Shown: piece after piece, positions 6,183-8,518 of the stretch
How the letters are laid out: each line of letters opens with the position of its first letter
How positions within the stretch are numbered: the first letter of the stretch is position 1
NCBI GenBank assembly: GCA_023336855.1
Contig: JAMBLK010000312.1
Coordinates: 1-8,518, forward strand
Reading direction: 5' to 3'
Length of the DNA stretch: 8,518 nt
Origin: Actinomycetes bacterium
Lineage (GTDB): Bacteria; Actinomycetota; Acidimicrobiia; Spongiisociales; UBA5794
Notes under the pieces: model-generated
What the model was told of the DNA's origin: nothing
Databases searched by the model: none
Seen by the model: only the letters and a program-made list of their open reading frames with translations
Program-made: the position numbers and the translations under genes

Positions 6183-7094
6183 ATGACCGAGAAGGTCTTG
6201 ATCATCGGGTCCGGCCCAGCCGGACTCACCGCCGCTATCTACGCAGCTCGCGCAGACCTCAAGCCACTGATGATCGAAGGTATGGAACGCGGTGGGCAAC
6301 TGATGCTCACCACCGAAGTTGAAAACTATCCCGGATTCCCCGAGGGAATCATGGGTCCAGAACTCATGGACGGGATGCGAAAGCAAGCGGAGCGCTTCGG
6401 CACTCGCATCGTCTCGTCCGATGTGACGAAGGTTGACCTCTCAGAGCGTCCGTTCAAGGTCTGGGTCGGTGAAGAGCTCCATGAGTCGGAGGCGCTCATC
6501 ATCTCAACCGGCGCCTCGGCCCGGTGGCTCGGAATCCCCGGCGAGAGCCGCCTCCGTGGATACGGTGTCTCCGCTTGTGCAACGTGTGATGGCTTCTTCT
6601 TCCGAGATCGCGAGATCGCCATCGTTGGTGGTGGCGACTCAGCCATGGAAGAGGCGATCTTCCTCACGAAGTTCGCCTCGAAGGTCACCATCCTCCACCG
6701 GCGTGACGAGTTCAGGGCATCGAAGATCATGGCTCAACGGGCGATCGATCATCCCAAGATCGAGGTCCTGTGGAACACAACGATTGAAGAGGTCCTCGGC
6801 GACGATCTCGTTACGGGATTACGGGTGAGGAACGTCCTTACCGAAGAAGAGTCCGTGTTGCCGGTCGAGGGATTCTTCCTCGCAATCGGCCACGACCCCA
6901 ATACCAAAATTTTCCAGGGCCAGCTCGATCTGGACTCCTCCGAGTACATCTCCACTGAGGGAGGCTCGACGGAAACATCCGTTGAGGGCGTCTTCGCTGC
7001 GGGAGACGTTGTCGACCACTACTACCAGCAAGCCGTGACGGCCGCCGGCATGGGTTGCCAGGCCGCTATCGACGTCGAGCACTGGCTCGATTGA
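6183..7094 (+). CDS. trxB: Thioredoxin reductase (NADPH, FAD flavoprotein)
   Basis: This 303-residue low-molecular-weight thioredoxin reductase passes electrons from NADPH through FAD and a disulfide to thioredoxin in the cytoplasm. The FAD-binding motif GSGPAG lies at 9-14, the redox-active CATC at Cys132/Cys135, the NADPH-binding GGGDSA at 149-154 with HRR at 172-174, and the second FAD motif FAAGDV at 271-276. The length is typical for the family. An in-frame GTG at 6177 exists, but it is part of the ribosome site AGGAG (6173-6177); ATG 6183, five bases after that site, is the better start. It follows the small membrane protein by two bases and precedes trxA by 69 bases, the partner it is expected to reduce. 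Confidence 0.98.
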   Translation: MTEKVLIIGSGPAGLTAAIYAARADLKPLMIEGMERGGQLMLTTEVENYPGFPEGIMGPELMDGMRKQAERFGTRIVSSDVTKVDLSERPFKVWVGEELHESEALIISTGASARWLGIPGESRLRGYGVSACATCDGFFFRDREIAIVGGGDSAMEEAIFLTKFASKVTILHRRDEFRASKIMAQRAIDHPKIEVLWNTTIEEVLGDDLVTGLRVRNVLTEEESVLPVEGFFLAIGHDPNTKIFQGQLDLDSSEYISTEGGSTETSVEGVFAAGDVVDHYYQQAVTAAGMGCQAAIDVEHWLD

Positions 7095-7116
7095 GCCGGG
7101 GCCTGAATCCAACATC

Positions 7117-7141
7117 GTCCGCCGCCGACCAGTCGGCGGAC
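7117..7141 (+). repeat. Perfect 8-bp GC-rich inverted repeat between trxB and trxA
   Basis: GTCCGCCG (7117-7124) and CGGCGGAC (7134-7141) are exact reverse complements around a nine-base loop. An offset dyad also exists: CCGCCGAC (7122-7129), CA, GTCGGCGG (7132-7139). Two alternative pairings are therefore possible. No T-run follows, so a full intrinsic terminator is unlikely; it may protect an mRNA end, partly attenuate trxA, or bind a protein. It lies 22 bases before the trxA start. Confidence 0.72.
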
Positions 7142-7163
7142 CAATGACCACGAGGGAGTCAAG

Positions 7164-7490
7164 ATGGGACAGAACACCGTCAAAGGAACCGACGCCACAT
7201 TCGTCGAACTGATCGGGTCTTCGCTACCGACCCTCGTCGACTTCTGGGCGGAGTGGTGCGGGCCATGCAAGATGATGGACGGACCACTTGAGGAAATCGC
7301 CGGAGACCGGGCCGGAACACTGCAGATCGTCAAACTCAACGTCGACGAGAACCCCTCGACGGCGATGCAGTTCGGCGTCATGAGCATTCCGACGATGATC
7401 ATCTTCCAGGGCGGAGAAGAGAAGAAGCGCCTCGTCGGTGCCAGGAGCAAGGCTCAGTTGGAAGCCGAGATCGACTCCTTCGTCTCCTGA
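7164..7490 (+). CDS. trxA: Thioredoxin
   Basis: This is a 108-residue classical thioredoxin that reduces disulfides in cytoplasmic proteins. The active site WCGPC lies at 31-35 after the conserved FWAE, and the cis-proline is Pro76 in SIPT (74-77). The fold markers VDFWA, LNVDENP and the glycine pair before the last strand (FQGGEE) are all present, and no key residue is missing. The start ATG has a strong GAGGGAG site (7152-7158) five bases upstream. It is 69 bases after trxB and 25 bases before the CwlM-like gene, the same order as the mycobacterial trxB-trxC-cwlM block. Confidence 0.98.
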   Translation: MGQNTVKGTDATFVELIGSSLPTLVDFWAEWCGPCKMMDGPLEEIAGDRAGTLQIVKLNVDENPSTAMQFGVMSIPTMIIFQGGEEKKRLVGARSKAQLEAEIDSFVS

Positions 7491-7515
7491 GCTTCCACCA
7501 CCCGGGAACGGGACT

Positions 7516-8478
7516 GTGAGGCTCTATCACTCCGGAGACCGCGGAGAGCCGGTTCGGGACATCCAACGGCGCCTCACGGGCCTTGGAATTCAGACCGTCG
7601 TCGACGGTGCATACGGATCGGAGACGTTCGCGTCCGTTCAATCTTTTCAAGAGGCACGGGGATTGCCCGCGGACGGGATCGTGGGCCCCGAGACCTGGAG
7701 GACGCTTGTTGACGCCGGGTTCCGGCTCGGCGATCGAATGCTGTACCGGCGAACTCCGATGATGCGTGGCGACGACGCCTCCCGACTCCAGCAGAGCCTC
7801 GGCTCACTCGGATTCGATGCAGGCAAGGTCGACGGACTGTTCGGCCCCGACACACTCAGGGCCGTACTCGACTTTCAGCACAACCGGGGAATGACTGAGG
7901 ATGGTTTCGCCGGTCGCGAAGTCGTCGAGGAGTTGCTCTTGATGTCCAAGGCAACCGAGAAACCCGGCAGAGTGGCGGTGCGTGAGCACGAATGGATCGA
8001 CTCCTTCCCCCAGCCGATCACGGGCGCACGGATCTACGTCGACCCGGACAGGGGAGAGGCCTCGTCGCCGGATGCGACATGGTCGGCAGGAACCCGCCTG
8101 ACGTCTGACCTCAGGCGTTCAGGTGCCCGCGTGTTGTTGTCCCGCAGCGTTGATACATCCCCGAACGAGCGCTTCCGCGCACAACGTGCGAACCGCCTCG
8201 ATGTCCAGGTCGTCGTCTCGATCACTGTTCCTCATGACGACGTGGAAGGCGTCTTCTACTTCGGAACGCCGCTGAGCACGAGCGATGCAGGGAAGGCAAT
8301 CGCCCATCATGTCGCTACCAGGCTGGGCATCCCTGCCCTCCCCCGTGCCGTCCCTCTGCTGAAGGAGACCCGATCCCCCGCCGTTGTCGTCGCACTCGTG
8401 ATGCCCTCCGCCGAGACAGGATCCGTGATAGCAAAGGCGATTGTCGACCTCTACGCTCTTGGACCCGACGAGGAATGA
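7516..8478 (+). CDS. cwlM: CwlM-like protein: two peptidoglycan-binding domains plus catalytically dead amidase_3 domain
   Basis: This 320-residue protein has the CwlM architecture. The first PG_binding_1 repeat lies at about 7-66 (VRDIQRRLTGLG, VDGAYGSET, DGIVGPETW) and the second at about 79-140 (RLQQSLGSLGFD, VDGLFGPDT, DFQHNRG). An N-acetylmuramoyl-L-alanine amidase_3 domain follows at about 171-315. The amidase zinc and catalytic positions are replaced. DPGHG reads DPDRG (176-180, Arg179 for His), SIHAN reads SITVP (235-239, Thr237 for His), the catalytic Glu in SPAVLVELG is Ala293 in SPAVVVALV, and no Glu is found where the second zinc ligand is expected. KETRSPAV (283-290) still marks the family. 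There is no signal peptide, fitting a cytoplasmic regulator. In mycobacteria, CwlM phosphorylated by PknB activates MurA. The start is GTG, seven bases after GGGAA; an upstream GTG at 7438 would overlap trxA and is less likely. Mycobacterial CwlM is longer at its C-terminus. Confidence 0.9.
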   Translation: MRLYHSGDRGEPVRDIQRRLTGLGIQTVVDGAYGSETFASVQSFQEARGLPADGIVGPETWRTLVDAGFRLGDRMLYRRTPMMRGDDASRLQQSLGSLGFDAGKVDGLFGPDTLRAVLDFQHNRGMTEDGFAGREVVEELLLMSKATEKPGRVAVREHEWIDSFPQPITGARIYVDPDRGEASSPDATWSAGTRLTSDLRRSGARVLLSRSVDTSPNERFRAQRANRLDVQVVVSITVPHDDVEGVFYFGTPLSTSDAGKAIAHHVATRLGIPALPRAVPLLKETRSPAVVVALVMPSAETGSVIAKAIVDLYALGPDEE

Positions 8479-8518
8479 GCGGGACTCGCTACTTAGGGTT
8501 TCTTGTACGTAATACGTA
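8479..8518. other. Non-coding tail ending in TACGTA-A-TACGTA
   Basis: These forty bases follow the CwlM-like stop. No gene start is visible. The last 13 bases are two copies of the self-complementary hexamer TACGTA separated by one base. In related chromosomes parB/parA would follow, but nothing of them is included. Confidence 0.6.

Noticed and set aside
8475..8504. Possible terminator after the CwlM-like gene (AGCG-GGACT-CGCT then a TTTCTT stretch)
   Set aside because: The stem is only four base pairs and the T-rich part is ten bases away and interrupted.
1..8518. CRISPR arrays, tRNA/rRNA genes, insertion sequences, phage or toxin-antitoxin genes
   Set aside because: No repeated spacers, tRNA-like clover patterns, transposase motifs or integrase genes were seen; genes are tightly packed and of uniform composition, typical of core chromosome.

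Overview
The window looks like a near-origin chromosomal segment from a moderately GC-rich actinobacterium. An acidimicrobial or related non-mycobacterial lineage seems likely, but the exact taxon is inference. The main evidence is the plus-strand gene order: MurJ/MviN-type pseudokinase, SigM-like ECF sigma factor, anti-sigma factor, small membrane protein, trxB, trxA, cwlM-like. This matches the mviN-sigM-rsmA-trxB-trxC-cwlM block beside parAB and oriC in mycobacteria. The window stops 40 bases after cwlM, before parB/parA could appear.

Left part, minus strand (19-2169): an HDAC-family zinc deacetylase with an intact active site, followed 57 bases later by a PilT/PilB-like secretion ATPase paralogue. 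The ATPase has lost its Walker A lysine and a His-box histidine. The two genes are co-directional and may share a transcript.

A 128-base divergent intergenic region (2170-2297) separates these from a long plus-strand run (2298-8478). The run starts with a GNAT acetyltransferase, so an acetyltransferase and a deacetylase diverge from one control region. Three bases later comes a one-pass membrane protein: a pseudokinase domain, a transmembrane segment and a discoidin-like outer domain. This is the C-terminal half of mycobacterial MviN, with no MurJ flippase part attached or adjacent.

Next are the ECF sigma factor and an overlapping (ATGA) membrane anti-sigma factor without a zinc motif, then a 103-residue two-pass membrane protein, thioredoxin reductase, thioredoxin and a CwlM-like protein. 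The CwlM-like protein has two peptidoglycan-binding-type repeats, and its amidase domain has lost every recognisable zinc ligand and the catalytic glutamate. Two perfect inverted repeats sit in the intergenic gaps of this run, before the small membrane protein and between trxB and trxA.

Read together, the plus-strand run joins envelope-stress transcription (sigma/anti-sigma), thiol redox control (TrxB/TrxA) and regulation of peptidoglycan synthesis by two catalytically dead proteins (pseudokinase and pseudo-amidase). The most notable points are the split MurJ-pseudokinase architecture, the fully degenerate CwlM that also appears to lack the mycobacterial C-terminal tail, the degenerate PilT-like ATPase, and the operon hairpins.
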